In this document: one piece after another, positions 9,001 to 18,357 of the stretch
Position numbering within the stretch: the first letter of the stretch is position 1
How the letters are laid out: each line of letters opens with the position of its first letter
Source: Betaproteobacteria bacterium
Lineage (GTDB): Bacteria > Pseudomonadota > Gammaproteobacteria > Burkholderiales > Casimicrobiaceae
Length of the DNA: 64,000 nucleotides
Reading direction: 5' to 3'
Assembly (NCBI GenBank): GCA_013298695.1
Contig: JAAFIS010000005.1
Location: 124,001-188,000 of the forward strand
Notes under the pieces: generated by a model
Database searches by the model: none
What the model saw: only the letters and a program-made list of their open reading frames with translations
Told to the model about the DNA's origin: nothing
Program-made: the position numbers and the translations under genes

Positions 9001-9054
9001 ACCAGGCGTAACCGACGGTGCATACAGCGGCAACAGTGCGTTAACGCCGGTTTC

Positions 9055-9118
9055 ATTGGGCGAAGACGTAGATCTAGTGGTAGATCGATAACCACGTAAA
9101 CTCCGCTCTTCGCCCAAT
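9055..9118 (+). repeat. Inverted repeat with TTGGGCGAA / TTCGCCCAA ends
   Basis: Perfect 12-bp arms ATTGGGCGAAGA (9055-9066) and TCTTCGCCCAAT (9107-9118) flank a 40-nt centre. It may terminate the dpp-type operon, but there is no U-run. The ends match those of AT-rich intergenic elements seen at 15602, 25819, 31081 and 55475 (see findings). Confidence 0.55.
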
Positions 9119-9619
9119 CGATAAGCACACGTATCAGCGTGGCGATTGTGAGTATTACCCAATACGGCACTGCTTTGCACCGCTCTTTTCTCGCCATGGA
9201 TGACTGCGGGTTTGACGAAAACTCGCGCCGAGTTTCATGCGCAACCGATGACGTGGTAACAAAAAAATTCTGCGTTTGTTTGTGCCGAATGAGCGCGAAT
9301 TTGCCACAAAACTAAATTCGTTTTTCACGCTTTGTTGTCACCATAGCTGCAGTTCTTTTCTGCGCAAGCGCGGGAAGCGCGGTTTTCCCTTAGGACTCCT
9401 CTGTTTCGTTTGCTTCGCTCGAAATCGAACAATCGCGAGTTTGCGCGCCTTGCGGGCGTGTTTCGCCTAAAAGTCCTCCCGAAACTTAGTCATCGTCTGA
9501 TTGCGCCGCGTTACTGCCGGGCATAGCCTTGTGCGCGCTTGAGGTCATAAACCCTTTCGCACTACGTCGCTTGAGCGACGAGTTTTAAGAAACCACGATA
9601 ACTTTTTTTGGGGAGTGCT
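9119..9619. other. Intergenic stretch without a recognisable gene
   Basis: About 500 bases between the inverted repeat and the repeat-protein gene. Short frames exist but none has codon usage, a start signal or a product I recognise. The region presumably carries the promoter of the downstream gene; no convincing -35/-10 pair was picked out. Confidence 0.5.
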
Positions 9620-12457
9620 ATGAAGAGCATCTTTGCGATACGTCCTTTGCACGTAGCAATCATGGGCGCGGGAACACTTTTTTTGTCGCCTGCGCATGCT
9701 GCGGTTACCACTGACCGCAACGGCAACATTGGCTACGACACGCTCGCGGAATGCGTTTCCGCCGTCACCGGCGGAAACGCTAAGTTCTACGAGCCATTTA
9801 CTGAACACCCGCCGCTTAAGCGCGATGGCGAAGCCGCGGTCAAACAAGGACAACTGCGTGATCTCACCGCTGCTACGCAAACTGCGGGTGTGCTCGGCTA
9901 CAGTGCCTCCAACTACGTAAATGGCTCTTGCGATATCGGCGTTGGTCGCTCCAATGGTCGCGATGGCGTTAGCGCTCCCTTGATTGGCAAATGGATTCCC
10001 TACGCGCCGACCATGCCGGTCAATATCTATTCAGACGCGGCGGGCAAAATCGTTCGTGCGTCGATGCAGCTTTGCGACAACAACTTCGCCAAAGAATTGC
10101 CGCGTCCGGTGGGCGGCGTTCCGGTCGCTGTGAGCGCGAGCAGCGAGTGTTTTGCAAACGTTGCCATTGGCCCGCGCTTTGAAACGCGGACCGAGCAAGT
10201 GGTCAAAGTGCCCGCAACTAAGCGTTTTGAAAACGTTCCCGCGACGTTTAAGGCGATGAGTGAACAAGTGCTCGTTCAACCAGAATTGAAGCGCCAGATT
10301 CCTGTGCCAGCTACGTATCGCACGGTCAGCGAACAAGTGCTCGTGCAACCAGAAACCAAGCGCTACATCCCCGTTCCAGCAACGTTTAAGGCGGTGAGCG
10401 AACAAGTGCTTGTAAGCCCAGAATCGAAGCGTCAGATTCCTGTCCCGGCTACGTTCAAAACCGTCACTGAAACCGTCGTTGTTCGCCCGGAATCAGTGCG
10501 CGAAGAGCCAGTGCCCGCAACTTATAAAAACGTGACCGAGCAAGTGCTCGTGCGTCCTGAGAGCAAGCGGATTGAAGTGATTCCGGCAACGTTTAAAACG
10601 GTGACCGAACAGGTCGTTGCAACGCCTGAGCGCAAAGAGCTTAAAGTGATTCCAGCGGTGTTTGAAGATCGCGAAGAGCGTGTGTTGGATCGTCCGGCGA
10701 TGACGCGGGTGGAAACCATTCCACCAACGTTTAAAGCCGTGAGCGAGCAAGTGCTTGTTACGCCAGAGACGATTCGCTATGAGCCGATCGACATTCCACT
10801 TCGCCCGGTGACTGAGCAAGTGCTACTCAGCGCGGCTAGCTCGCGCTTAGAGGCGGTTCAAGGTTCAGTGAAAACGGTAAGCGAACGCGTGCTCGTTCGT
10901 GAAGCAAGCAAGCGCTTAGAAACGATTCCTGCGGTGTTTGAAACCGTGAGCGAGCGCGTGAAAGTTGCGGATGCATCCCGCGAGTGGAAAAAAGGCCGCG
11001 GCTGGATTAGCCAAGCGCTATCCGTGCGTCCTGCAAGTGGTTTCGCGATCGGCTCAGACGGAAAAGTTGAAGGCGCCCGCGTGGATCGCGCGGCAACCGC
11101 TCCTGGCACACCTGTGGCAGCTAGCGGCGCTTCGAGCGGCGCAGTCGTTTCTGGCCCGACCATCGCAGCTGGAACAATCATCGGGAAAGACGATGACGTG
11201 TGGTGTTTAGTCGAAGTTGCTGAGCGCTTTGAAACCGTAAACCGTCAAGTGCTGAAGAGCCCTGCAACGGTTCGCGAAGTCGAAATCCCTGCGGAATACA
11301 CAACGGTTGAACGTCAAGTTGTGGATCGCACGGCAAGCGCGCGCACTGTTGACATTCCTGCGACGTATCAAACTATCACGAGCTACGTGATTGATGTTGA
11401 AAAACTCAAGGCGGCGGGCTACAAGTTTGACGACAAAGGCGACATCGTGGCAACGCCGCGCGGCGAACGTGTATTGCGTGCTGCGTCGATTGCAGGCTGG
11501 AGCGGCACCGTTGCTGCATCGAATGCGAAAGGCGCGACTGCAAGCGGTGCGTCGAACGCTAAAACTGCGTCCACCGCAGGCGCCGCCTCTGGTATTGAAG
11601 GCTATGTTCGCGAAGTAAAAGTTGCGGCGGTCTATAAAACAGAGAACCGCCAAGTGGTGGATCGCGAAGCCAGCGTGCGCACGATTGAAGTACCGGCAAC
11701 ATCGAAGTTGGTGAAGAGCCGTGTGATGGTTTCGCCTGCGAAAACCGAAGAAGTCGTAATTCCTGCGACATTCAAAACGGTGTCGAAGCAAGTCATCGAC
11801 AAGCCGGCCTCGTCGCGCGAAATTCCAATCGCTGCCGAATACCGTACGGTCACCCGTCAAGTGGTTGATACGCCTGCCTCAACACGTAAGTTCACGATTC
11901 CGGCTGAATCACGTCAAGTGTCACGCCAAATTGTGGATAAACCCGCTTCGTTCCGCGAAGAGGCAATCCCGGCGGTGTATAAAACTGAAACGCGTCAAGT
12001 GGTGGACAAACCTGCGTCGTTCCGCGAGGAACTCGTTGCAGCGGTGTACAAAACTGAAACGCGTCAAGTGGTCGACAAACCGGCTTCATTCCGCGAGGAA
12101 TCCGTGCCAGCGGTTTACAAAACGGAAACCCGTCAGATCGTTGATCGCCCAGCTGCGGTTCGTGAAATTGACGTTCCAGCACAGTTTGAAACCATTTCTA
12201 CGCAAGTGAAAACGGCGGACGCGTCGGTAGAGCGTCGCTCGGTATTGTGCGAATCGAACGCCACACCTTCGAAAATCCGCGAGCTCAAAGCTGCATTGAA
12301 AGAAGCTGGATTTGATCCGGGTCGCATTGATGGTCAGATCACACAGCCGATGATGCAAGCTGTTACCCGATTCCAGGAAGCCAAAAAGCTGCCGATTGAT
12401 GACGGTCGCGCGATCAATATCGAAACCGTGAAAGCGCTCAAAGTCTCGCCGTTCTAA
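9620..12457 (+). CDS. Secreted 23-residue-repeat protein with C-terminal peptidoglycan-binding domain
   Basis: About 945 residues from ATG 9620, chosen because GGGGAG sits 4 nt upstream; a TTG 12 nt earlier is unlikely. Signal peptide at the N-terminus (ends near PAHA|AV). A Cys-containing N-terminal region of about 180 residues is followed by about 24 imperfect 23-residue repeats in three blocks (roughly residues 185-460, 535-600, 670-880), of the form F/Y-K-x-V-x-E/R-Q-V-L/V-x-x-P-x-x-x-R-x-x-x-x-P-A. Ala/Ser/Gly-rich linkers separate the blocks. The last 60 residues are a PG_binding_1-like domain (KIRELKAALKEAGFDPGRID...MMQAVTRFQ). The likely picture is an elongated periplasmic or cell-surface protein tethered to the wall. 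The function is unknown and the gene stands alone. Confidence 0.85.
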   Translation: MKSIFAIRPLHVAIMGAGTLFLSPAHAAVTTDRNGNIGYDTLAECVSAVTGGNAKFYEPFTEHPPLKRDGEAAVKQGQLRDLTAATQTAGVLGYSASNYVNGSCDIGVGRSNGRDGVSAPLIGKWIPYAPTMPVNIYSDAAGKIVRASMQLCDNNFAKELPRPVGGVPVAVSASSECFANVAIGPRFETRTEQVVKVPATKRFENVPATFKAMSEQVLVQPELKRQIPVPATYRTVSEQVLVQPETKRYIPVPATFKAVSEQVLVSPESKRQIPVPATFKTVTETVVVRPESVREEPVPATYKNVTEQVLVRPESKRIEVIPATFKTVTEQVVATPERKELKVIPAVFEDREERVLDRPAMTRVETIPPTFKAVSEQVLVTPETIRYEPIDIPLRPVTEQVLLSAASSRLEAVQGSVKTVSERVLVREASKRLETIPAVFETVSERVKVADASREWKKGRGWISQALSVRPASGFAIGSDGKVEGARVDRAATAPGTPVAASGASSGAVVSGPTIAAGTIIGKDDDVWCLVEVAERFETVNRQVLKSPATVREVEIPAEYTTVERQVVDRTASARTVDIPATYQTITSYVIDVEKLKAAGYKFDDKGDIVATPRGERVLRAASIAGWSGTVAASNAKGATASGASNAKTASTAGAASGIEGYVREVKVAAVYKTENRQVVDREASVRTIEVPATSKLVKSRVMVSPAKTEEVVIPATFKTVSKQVIDKPASSREIPIAAEYRTVTRQVVDTPASTRKFTIPAESRQVSRQIVDKPASFREEAIPAVYKTETRQVVDKPASFREELVAAVYKTETRQVVDKPASFREESVPAVYKTETRQIVDRPAAVREIDVPAQFETISTQVKTADASVERRSVLCESNATPSKIRELKAALKEAGFDPGRIDGQITQPMMQAVTRFQEAKKLPIDDGRAINIETVKALKVSPF
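10190..12230 (+). repeat. In-frame 69-bp tandem repeat tracts inside the repeat protein gene
   Basis: The 69-bp spacing is visible directly, for example GAACAAGTGCTCGT at 10262 and 10331, and CGTCAAGTGGT at 11993 and 12062. The three units around 11926-12130 are the most alike and look like the latest expansion. The tracts are coding and interrupted by unique linkers at about 10980-11210 and 11380-11625. Confidence 0.85.
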
Positions 12458-12515
12458 CGGCGACAGCTCAAGTAAAACAACTACGCGCGACTGGCGCGAC
12501 TTACCCCACTCCACC

Positions 12516-12553
12516 GCCCCGACGCTGTCCCCCACAGCCCGGGGCTTTTTTTT
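12516..12553 (+). terminator. Rho-independent terminator of the repeat-protein gene
   Basis: Stem GCCCCG...CGGGGC with an inner GCTGT/ACAGC stem and a C-rich loop, followed by eight T residues (12546-12553). It begins 58 nt after the stop codon. Textbook intrinsic terminator. Confidence 0.9.
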
Positions 12554-12580
12554 CGCTTATGCGCGGCTGGCATGCGAAGA

Positions 12581-12608
12581 TTGTGTTGCGCAGAGTTGCT
12601 CCTAGAAT
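12581..12608 (+). promoter_or_regulatory. Candidate sigma-70 promoter of the glutaryl-CoA dehydrogenase gene
   Basis: TTGTGT (12581-12586) and TAGAAT (12603-12608) with a 16-nt spacer, 21 nt before ATG 12630 and just after the terminator of the preceding gene. Plausible by position and match; untested. Confidence 0.4.
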
Positions 12609-12629
12609 CAAGGGTCTTGATCCCAACTT

Positions 12630-13820
12630 ATGAGCAGTACCATGGCGAAGTCCGCATTCAACTGGAGCGATCCGCTCCTTCTCGATCAACAACTCACCGA
12701 CGACGAGCGCGCGATTCGCGATGCGGCAGCAGCGTATTGCCAAGACAAGCTCTTGCCACGCGTCACCGAAGCCTTCCGCAACGAACATACGGATATCGCT
12801 ATCTTTCGCGAAATGGGCGAACTTGGTTTGCTTGGGCCGACGATTCCGGAGCAATACGGTGGCGCGGGGCTCAACTACGTTTGTTACGGCTTGATCGCGC
12901 GCGAAGTCGAGCGCGTTGATTCCGGTTATCGCTCGATGATGAGCGTACAAAGCTCGCTGGTGATGGTGCCGATCAATGAATTCGGTACTGAAGCGCAAAA
13001 GAAAAAATACTTACCCAAGCTTGCGACGGGCGAATGGATCGGCTGCTTTGGATTGACTGAACCGAATCACGGCTCGGATCCCGCAAGCATGATTACGCGC
13101 GCGAAGAAAGTGTCGGGCGGTTTCTCACTCACCGGTTCGAAGATGTGGATTTCTAATTCCCCGTTCGCCGATGTGTTCATCGTGTGGGCGAAGAACGACG
13201 AAGGCCGCATTCGTGGCTACATTTTGGAGAAAGGCATGAAGGGGCTATCCGCGCCCGCAATCAAAGGCAAGGTCGGCCTGCGCGCCTCCACCACGGGTGA
13301 GATCGTGATGGACGAAGTGTTCGTGCCTGATGAAAACGAATTCCCGCATGTTGAAGGGCTCAAAGGCCCGTTCACCTGCCTGAACAGCGCGCGCTACGGC
13401 ATCGCTTGGGGCGCACTCGGCGCAGCGGAAGATTGCTGGCATCGCGCACGGCAATACGTGCTCGATCGCAAACAGTTCGGTCGCCCACTTGCCGCGAATC
13501 AGTTGATTCAGAAAAAACTTGCCGACATGCAAACCGAAATCACGCTCGGCTTGCAGGGCTGTTTGCGCCTGGGCCGCATGAAAGACGAGGGCACCGCTGC
13601 GGTTGAAATCACCAGCATCATGAAACGCAACAGCTGCGGCAAATCACTCGACATCGCCCGCATGGCGCGCGACATGATGGGCGGCAACGGCATCAGCGAT
13701 GAATATGGTGTTGCAAGGCATCTTGTGAATCTTGAGGTAGTGAATACGTACGAGGGAACGCATGATATTCATGCACTCATCCTTGGGCGCGCGCAGACTG
13801 GGATTCAGGCGTTTCAGTAG
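12630..13820 (+). CDS. gcdH: Glutaryl-CoA dehydrogenase (acyl-CoA dehydrogenase family)
   Basis: 396 residues, the family length. Blocks diagnostic of GCDH are present: [15 protein letters not shown], the FAD-site [39 protein letters not shown] and the C-terminal [20 protein letters not shown] with the catalytic base Glu375. It oxidises and decarboxylates glutaryl-CoA to crotonyl-CoA in lysine, hydroxylysine and tryptophan degradation and passes electrons to ETF. A second start candidate (Met5) lies 12 nt downstream. It is a single gene; the usual neighbouring CoA-transferase or LysR regulator is not here. Confidence 0.95.
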   Translation: MSSTMAKSAFNWSDPLLLDQQLTDDERAIRDAAAAYCQDKLLPRVTEAFRNEHTDIAIFREMGELGLLGPTIPEQYGGAGLNYVCYGLIAREVERVDSGYRSMMSVQSSLVMVPINEFGTEAQKKKYLPKLATGEWIGCFGLTEPNHGSDPASMITRAKKVSGGFSLTGSKMWISNSPFADVFIVWAKNDEGRIRGYILEKGMKGLSAPAIKGKVGLRASTTGEIVMDEVFVPDENEFPHVEGLKGPFTCLNSARYGIAWGALGAAEDCWHRARQYVLDRKQFGRPLAANQLIQKKLADMQTEITLGLQGCLRLGRMKDEGTAAVEITSIMKRNSCGKSLDIARMARDMMGGNGISDEYGVARHLVNLEVVNTYEGTHDIHALILGRAQTGIQAFQ

Positions 13821-13853
13821 TTATAACTCGGCGCTTAAACGACTACTATCTTT

Positions 13854-15200
13854 ATGCCCGCAGCGAAGAACGTGTGCGACTGTGCGATCTGTCAGCACCA
13901 GTTACCGTTTGAAATAAACAGCCAACTTCTAGACGACTTTCTTTCGGGTCGAGTTGCTGTATTTGCTGGAGCTGGAATCAGTACCGAGTCTCGCGCAGTG
14001 TTGAAGTACTCGTTTTATGAGGACATAGCAGCACGTATCGAATCTGATCGTGTCGGCAATAGCTTTCCCGAGGTCATGCAGAGCTTCTGTGCGCGTCCGG
14101 ACGGCAGATTCCATTTGCTTCGCCTGATCAAAGAACGATTCGATCACATCGCCAGTTTTCCGGAACTTAATAGCACGGCATCGAGATTCCATCGAGAGCT
14201 CGCAACTCTTTACCAGGTTCGTGACATCGTTACGACGAACTGGGATACCTACTTCGAGCGAGAGTGCTGTGCAACGCCTTTTGTTGCGGACGCAGACTTG
14301 GCATTTTGGGAAGCCGCTTCTCGGCGCGTTCTAAAGATTCATGGTTCGATAGACAACTACAGCACGGTCGTTGCGACGAATGATGATTACTGCCGATCCA
14401 CCTCGCGGCTAAAGTCGGGTTTACTCGGCAGCGTGCTGAAGACAATCCTGGCGACGAAAACGATTGTTTTCATTGGTTATTCCTTATCAGATCCCGATTT
14501 CTCTCTAGTGTTTCAATTTGTAAAACGGCAAATGAGAAACCTTGGCAAGCAAGCGTACGTTGTTACACCGTTTGCGAATGAGTGTGCTGAATTCGATGCG
14601 CAAGGACTCCGCACAATCTGCACAGACGGCGCATTCTTCTTGTCGCAAGTTAAGTCGCACGCGGTAGCACGTGGCGCGTTGTTGCCTGATGACGTTTACG
14701 CTGCTGCAGAGGATTTCTCGGCCGTTCTAGCGCGAGAACACGGGCGATTGTTTCGGGCATTAAAGGTTTCTGTTCTGCCCGAGGTCGCATACGTGGCAAG
14801 CTATCAGGATGGACTCATGCACTCGCTCGATCGAGCGGTTCAAATGCGAAAAACTGGCCAGTACTCAAATGAAACACATCTTCGCTCCACAATTCACGGA
14901 TACCATCATTTGAAGCAAGAGAAACTTACTAGCGGGAATTACGACGATGTAGCGTACATCGAGGGTTACGTGAACGGATTGTTGTATTTGCTAAACGCAG
15001 GTACTGGTAACAGTGAGTTTTTTCCGCCTATGTATTTCGCGTTTGGTGTGAAGAGAGACTTGTTCGATCTCAAGAGTTTTGTCGAGGAGTTCAAAGGTTT
15101 TAGTGTTCCGCATAAAGCTGCGCGCAAGCGCGTGCTGAAATTTCTCTCAACGCTAAATGATCCAGACAAGGTTGAGCTACATCATCCCCCGTGGCTGTAG
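13854..15200 (+). CDS. SIR2-domain protein (candidate NAD-dependent defence effector)
   Basis: 448 residues. Residues 30-235 form a SIR2-like Rossmann domain: VAVFAGAGIS (GAG at 39-41), TTNWDTYFE (127-134), IHGS (162-165) and FIGYSLSDPDF (206-216). These are the NAD-binding and catalytic-type positions of the SIR2_2 family, whose members in phage-defence systems act as NADases. An N-terminal CDCAIC cluster (residues 8-13) could bind zinc. The C-terminal half (about 270-448) is not recognised. It lies 33 nt after gcdH with no Shine-Dalgarno and abuts a truncated 2OG-oxygenase copy, both signs of insertion. Codon use looks less biased than that of gcdH. Defence function is inferred from the family, not shown. 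Confidence 0.8.
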   Translation: MPAAKNVCDCAICQHQLPFEINSQLLDDFLSGRVAVFAGAGISTESRAVLKYSFYEDIAARIESDRVGNSFPEVMQSFCARPDGRFHLLRLIKERFDHIASFPELNSTASRFHRELATLYQVRDIVTTNWDTYFERECCATPFVADADLAFWEAASRRVLKIHGSIDNYSTVVATNDDYCRSTSRLKSGLLGSVLKTILATKTIVFIGYSLSDPDFSLVFQFVKRQMRNLGKQAYVVTPFANECAEFDAQGLRTICTDGAFFLSQVKSHAVARGALLPDDVYAAAEDFSAVLAREHGRLFRALKVSVLPEVAYVASYQDGLMHSLDRAVQMRKTGQYSNETHLRSTIHGYHHLKQEKLTSGNYDDVAYIEGYVNGLLYLLNAGTGNSEFFPPMYFAFGVKRDLFDLKSFVEEFKGFSVPHKAARKRVLKFLSTLNDPDKVELHHPPWL

Positions 15201-15211
15201 CTAAGCACGCC

Positions 15212-15543
15212 CGCTGTCGGCAACGCGGTCGGCAGGGGACGGGTTACGACAAGATGTTGTTGTTGACGGCGCGGTGGCCTCTGCCATTTGATTCGTATTT
15301 GCTTCGCTATCCCGAAGGCTCGGAGATTCCGCCGCATACGGATCCCGTTCAAGCCGGTCGGCATTTCGTTTGAAAATCATTTTGAAATCACCGAAATCAG
15401 GCGGTGAGTTCGTGTGCGCGAATCCGATTTTTGCGACGAAGCGAATCAAGCTCTTTCGACCGGACGAATGTGAACATAGTGTGACGTGCGTGGTCGGTGG
15501 TTCGCGCTACGTGTTCTTCCTCGGGTGGATACGCGCTCGTTAG
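15212..15543 (+). pseudogene. 2OG-Fe(II) oxygenase fragment, copy 1 (5' truncated, frameshifted)
   Basis: Frame 0 encodes GYDKMLLLTARWPLPFDSY and PPHTDP, the HxD iron-binding motif, then stops at TGA 15371-15373. One base out of phase the protein resumes as RLKIILKSPKSGGEFVC... with the distal His and the 2OG-binding Arg region (CEHSVTCVVGGSRYV), ending at TAG 15541. A single missing C in CATTTC-CGTTTG explains the shift. The 5' end, compared with copy 2 at 19925, is lost at about 15212, immediately after the SIR2 gene. Normal function would be hydroxylation using 2-oxoglutarate, Fe(II) and O2. The same lesion is present in copy 2. Confidence 0.8.
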
Positions 15544-15601
15544 TGAGCGTAACGTGAACGCGTTAAAGCGATATCAACTTTACGTGCTACCGCTCAATTG
15601 A

Positions 15602-15676
15602 TCTGGGCGAAAGGATAAATGAGGTCATTTATCAATAAATAATAAAAACAGCAGTATCGCCCATATAAATTGGACG
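15602..15676 (+). repeat. AT-rich intergenic element (GGGCGAAAG ... TATCGCCCAT), copy A
   Basis: Starts TCTGGGCGAAAGG, has an AT-rich centre with ATTTATCAATAAATAATAAA, and ends TATCGCCCATATAAATTGGA. It resembles elements at 25819, 31081 and 55475. It lies between the 2OG remnant and the 3' end of the molybdoenzyme gene. Confidence 0.5.
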
Positions 15677-15741
15677 ATACATGCAAAAGCTATATTCGCG
15701 AGCGGCGCAGGATAAACACGCTGCGCCGTTCGCGATCTACA

Positions 15742-18357
15742 TCACACTTTCTTCACAGTACACACCGTGTCATACCAACCTTGCATGCCCACGAGCGGTG
15801 CGGGTTGGATCGGCAGGATCGCGTTGACGTTGTAGCCCGCGCCGGTGCCGCCATTTTTTGGATCCCACCAAATATCTTCAACGAGGTCTTGATCTTCGTT
15901 GTCGAGCGATTCAATCCAGCCGGGCACTTGTTGCCGTTTGCCTTTTTTCGCGGTCGCCGCGCGACCGTGGAAGAGGTTGCCCAGCGTGTTTGAAATCGCG
16001 AGCACGCGCGGATGAATGCCTTCGGTGACGAACGCGGTGATCTCCGCTTTGCCGACGACTTCACCGCCATTTTTCATTTGATGACCATGCGGTCGATACG
16101 TCGTGAGCTCCACTTTGTCGCCGCTTTTGATGCCTAATTTTTTTGCGGTGTCGGTGTTGATCCACATTGGATTGTGATGCACGATTTCGCTCAAATATTT
16201 TTGGCTTTGCGTGCGCCCCTGCGTGTGAACGTTCCACTTGAAGGTGACCAGATGCAGCATCTCGTTCGTCATCTTTTCAATCGATGGCACTGCGAAATAG
16301 GTGGGCATACCTTTGCCGCCGTCTTCGGTGAACCCGACTTGTTTTGCGGCGTCTTCGACGTCCTTGTGATACACGGCGAACTTGCGCGACGGCGTGGCGA
16401 ACCCGCGTCGTGGTTTGCCATCGACCATCAGTCCGACGATTGATTCTTTACCGTCGGCCGCTTTGCGATAAACGTTGCCGCGCTCGTCGGTTCGCGTATC
16501 TTTCATCTGCGCTTCGGTAAGTTCCCACGCATACAAATCGTAATACTGCGGCTTGGTCATGTCTTGCCACACGCCGTGTTTTTTCATGTATTCAAAGCCG
16601 TCTTCGCCGACGCGTTTGGTCAATCCTTCGCAGCGAATCTTCATCCATTCTTCGTGATTCTTGAACGGGAAATATTTCGCTGTATCAGGGCCGACGCGTT
16701 TCGCAATTTCGATCATCGAATCCACGAAGCTCACGCATTCGGCAGGCGGTTGCACCATGGGCTGCCGCAGCGTGACGTAATCGCGAAGCTCCATGTTGTT
16801 TCGCGTATCGAAACCCCAGCGTTCCATGTAGCTCGCATCGGGCAAGATCAAATCCGCGTAATGCGCTTGCTCGGAGTACACGATGTCGGAGCACACGTGG
16901 AACGGGATGAGCCTTTCATCCGAGAGCACTTCCACTGTGAGGCTGCGACCTTCGGGCCACGTTTGCGGCGTGGCGACGGTGTAGCTGAAATACACCTGCA
17001 CTTTTCCGCGGCCTTCCTTCAAGCCTTGATACACGATCTGCCCAACTTTCATGCGCTGCCATTTGTTGGCGAGCGGCCATTCGGGCGGGTTTTCGATCAG
17101 GCTGGTCGCCGTTACACGCGGTGGCTCGGGCTTTGGTTGCGGAAACACGCGTGGCGGCACGCGCGTGGGCTCTTCGCCGTAGCAATAGCCGCCCACTTTT
17201 CCAATCGAGCCCACAATCGCGTTCAACAAAATGATTGAGCGATCTGCGTTGAAGCCGTTGTAGTGTGCGCCGGAGCCGCGATTGGTAAACGCGATGGATC
17301 GCGGCGCAGCGGCGGCAAATTCAAGCGCGACGCGGCGAATCGTTTCCGCAGGAATGCCGGACACTTTTTCGCCCCACTCGGGCGTGTACGCTCTGATCCA
17401 GCTTGCGAGTTCGTCGCTGCCGACGTTGCTCCAGGTATCGAGCCATTGTTTGTCGTGTTTATTCGCCGCGATGATCGCGTTGCCCATCGCCAGCGCGACT
17501 GCGCCGTCAGAGCCTGGATTCGGGCAGAGCCATTCGTCACTGCGGCCTGCCGTGTTCGAGCAACGCACATCGAGCGTGACCAACTTCGCACCGTTGTCAT
17601 AGCGCCCACGAATGATGCGCTTAGCGGTGTGAATCGCGCCTTGATGCGCTTCATAAAAATTCGAACCGAAGTTCAAAATGTACTTCGCATTTGCGAAGTC
17701 GCCGGTTTCCCAATCGGTTTCACCGAGGCACACGTAATTCGCGGCGCGTTTGTTCGACGAGCACAGCGCGCGATGATTGAACAGCGACGGCGAACCAATC
17801 GCGCCTAAGAACCGATTCATCTCCTCGGCAATGCGCGAGCGGCCGATTTGAATCGCCACTTCTTCGGGCTTGCCTTCATCCATCGCTTTACGAATTCGCG
17901 GCGCGATTTCGTTGTAAGCCTCGTCCCAGGTAATGCGTTTCCACAAGCCTTCGCCACGTTTGCCCACGCGCTTCATCGGATACAGCAAGCGTTCGGGATA
18001 GTCGTTAATCGTGGGCCCCGATTGCCCCTTTGCGCAGAGGCTTTTGCCGTTGTTCGGATCTTCCGGATTGCCGCCGACTTTCACCAGCTTTCCATCGATC
18101 ACATAGCCTTGAATGCCGCACACGGTTGAGCAATTAAGGCACACGCCTTTTACGATCGTCGCTTTCGAATAGTCGTTACTGATGCGGCCTTTACCGCTTG
18201 CGCGACGATAGGATTTCCGAGTGCCGTAGAGCTTCGGCGTGGTACGAAACCAATCCATGATCCCTGCATCGGCATCCGGAGAAAGCAGAATCATTTCGCC
18301 GACGGCCAGCGTCGAAATCGCGCCCGCACCCACTTTGATGAAATCGCGGCGCTTCAT
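15742..18357 (-). CDS. Tat-exported molybdopterin oxidoreductase catalytic subunit (CISM family)
   Basis: 871 residues. A twin-arginine signal (MKRRDFIKVGAG) predicts Tat export. Cys73, 76, 80 and 108 (CLNCSTVC...LCAKG) form the N-terminal [4Fe-4S] site, and Cys199 in HRALCSS is a likely Mo ligand. Then come the molybdopterin domains and the C-terminal dinucleotide-binding domain (WINTDTAKKLGIKSGDKVE). It belongs to the complex iron-sulfur molybdoenzyme group that includes thiosulfate/polysulfide, tetrathionate and arsenate reductases and SoeA sulfite dehydrogenase; the substrate cannot be fixed from sequence. Its start overlaps the stop of the Fe-S gene by an ATGA, so the order is B then A. 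No NrfD-type membrane anchor follows. Genes for the Tat machinery are at 27258-28907. Confidence 0.9.
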   Translation of the reverse strand: MKRRDFIKVGAGAISTLAVGEMILLSPDADAGIMDWFRTTPKLYGTRKSYRRASGKGRISNDYSKATIVKGVCLNCSTVCGIQGYVIDGKLVKVGGNPEDPNNGKSLCAKGQSGPTINDYPERLLYPMKRVGKRGEGLWKRITWDEAYNEIAPRIRKAMDEGKPEEVAIQIGRSRIAEEMNRFLGAIGSPSLFNHRALCSSNKRAANYVCLGETDWETGDFANAKYILNFGSNFYEAHQGAIHTAKRIIRGRYDNGAKLVTLDVRCSNTAGRSDEWLCPNPGSDGAVALAMGNAIIAANKHDKQWLDTWSNVGSDELASWIRAYTPEWGEKVSGIPAETIRRVALEFAAAAPRSIAFTNRGSGAHYNGFNADRSIILLNAIVGSIGKVGGYCYGEEPTRVPPRVFPQPKPEPPRVTATSLIENPPEWPLANKWQRMKVGQIVYQGLKEGRGKVQVYFSYTVATPQTWPEGRSLTVEVLSDERLIPFHVCSDIVYSEQAHYADLILPDASYMERWGFDTRNNMELRDYVTLRQPMVQPPAECVSFVDSMIEIAKRVGPDTAKYFPFKNHEEWMKIRCEGLTKRVGEDGFEYMKKHGVWQDMTKPQYYDLYAWELTEAQMKDTRTDERGNVYRKAADGKESIVGLMVDGKPRRGFATPSRKFAVYHKDVEDAAKQVGFTEDGGKGMPTYFAVPSIEKMTNEMLHLVTFKWNVHTQGRTQSQKYLSEIVHHNPMWINTDTAKKLGIKSGDKVELTTYRPHGHQMKNGGEVVGKAEITAFVTEGIHPRVLAISNTLGNLFHGRAATAKKGKRQQVPGWIESLDNEDQDLVEDIWWDPKNGGTGAGYNVNAILPIQPAPLVGMQGWYDTVCTVKKV

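Noticed and set aside
10190..12230. Possible CRISPR array (regular 69-bp repeats)
   Set aside because: The units are in-frame coding repeats of 23 residues without unique spacers, within a gene with signal peptide and peptidoglycan-binding domain. No cas genes nearby.
16564..17238. A 224-codon plus-strand frame and neighbours at 17263-17808
   Set aside because: Antisense to the molybdopterin oxidoreductase; residue composition is that of a reverse-strand shadow.
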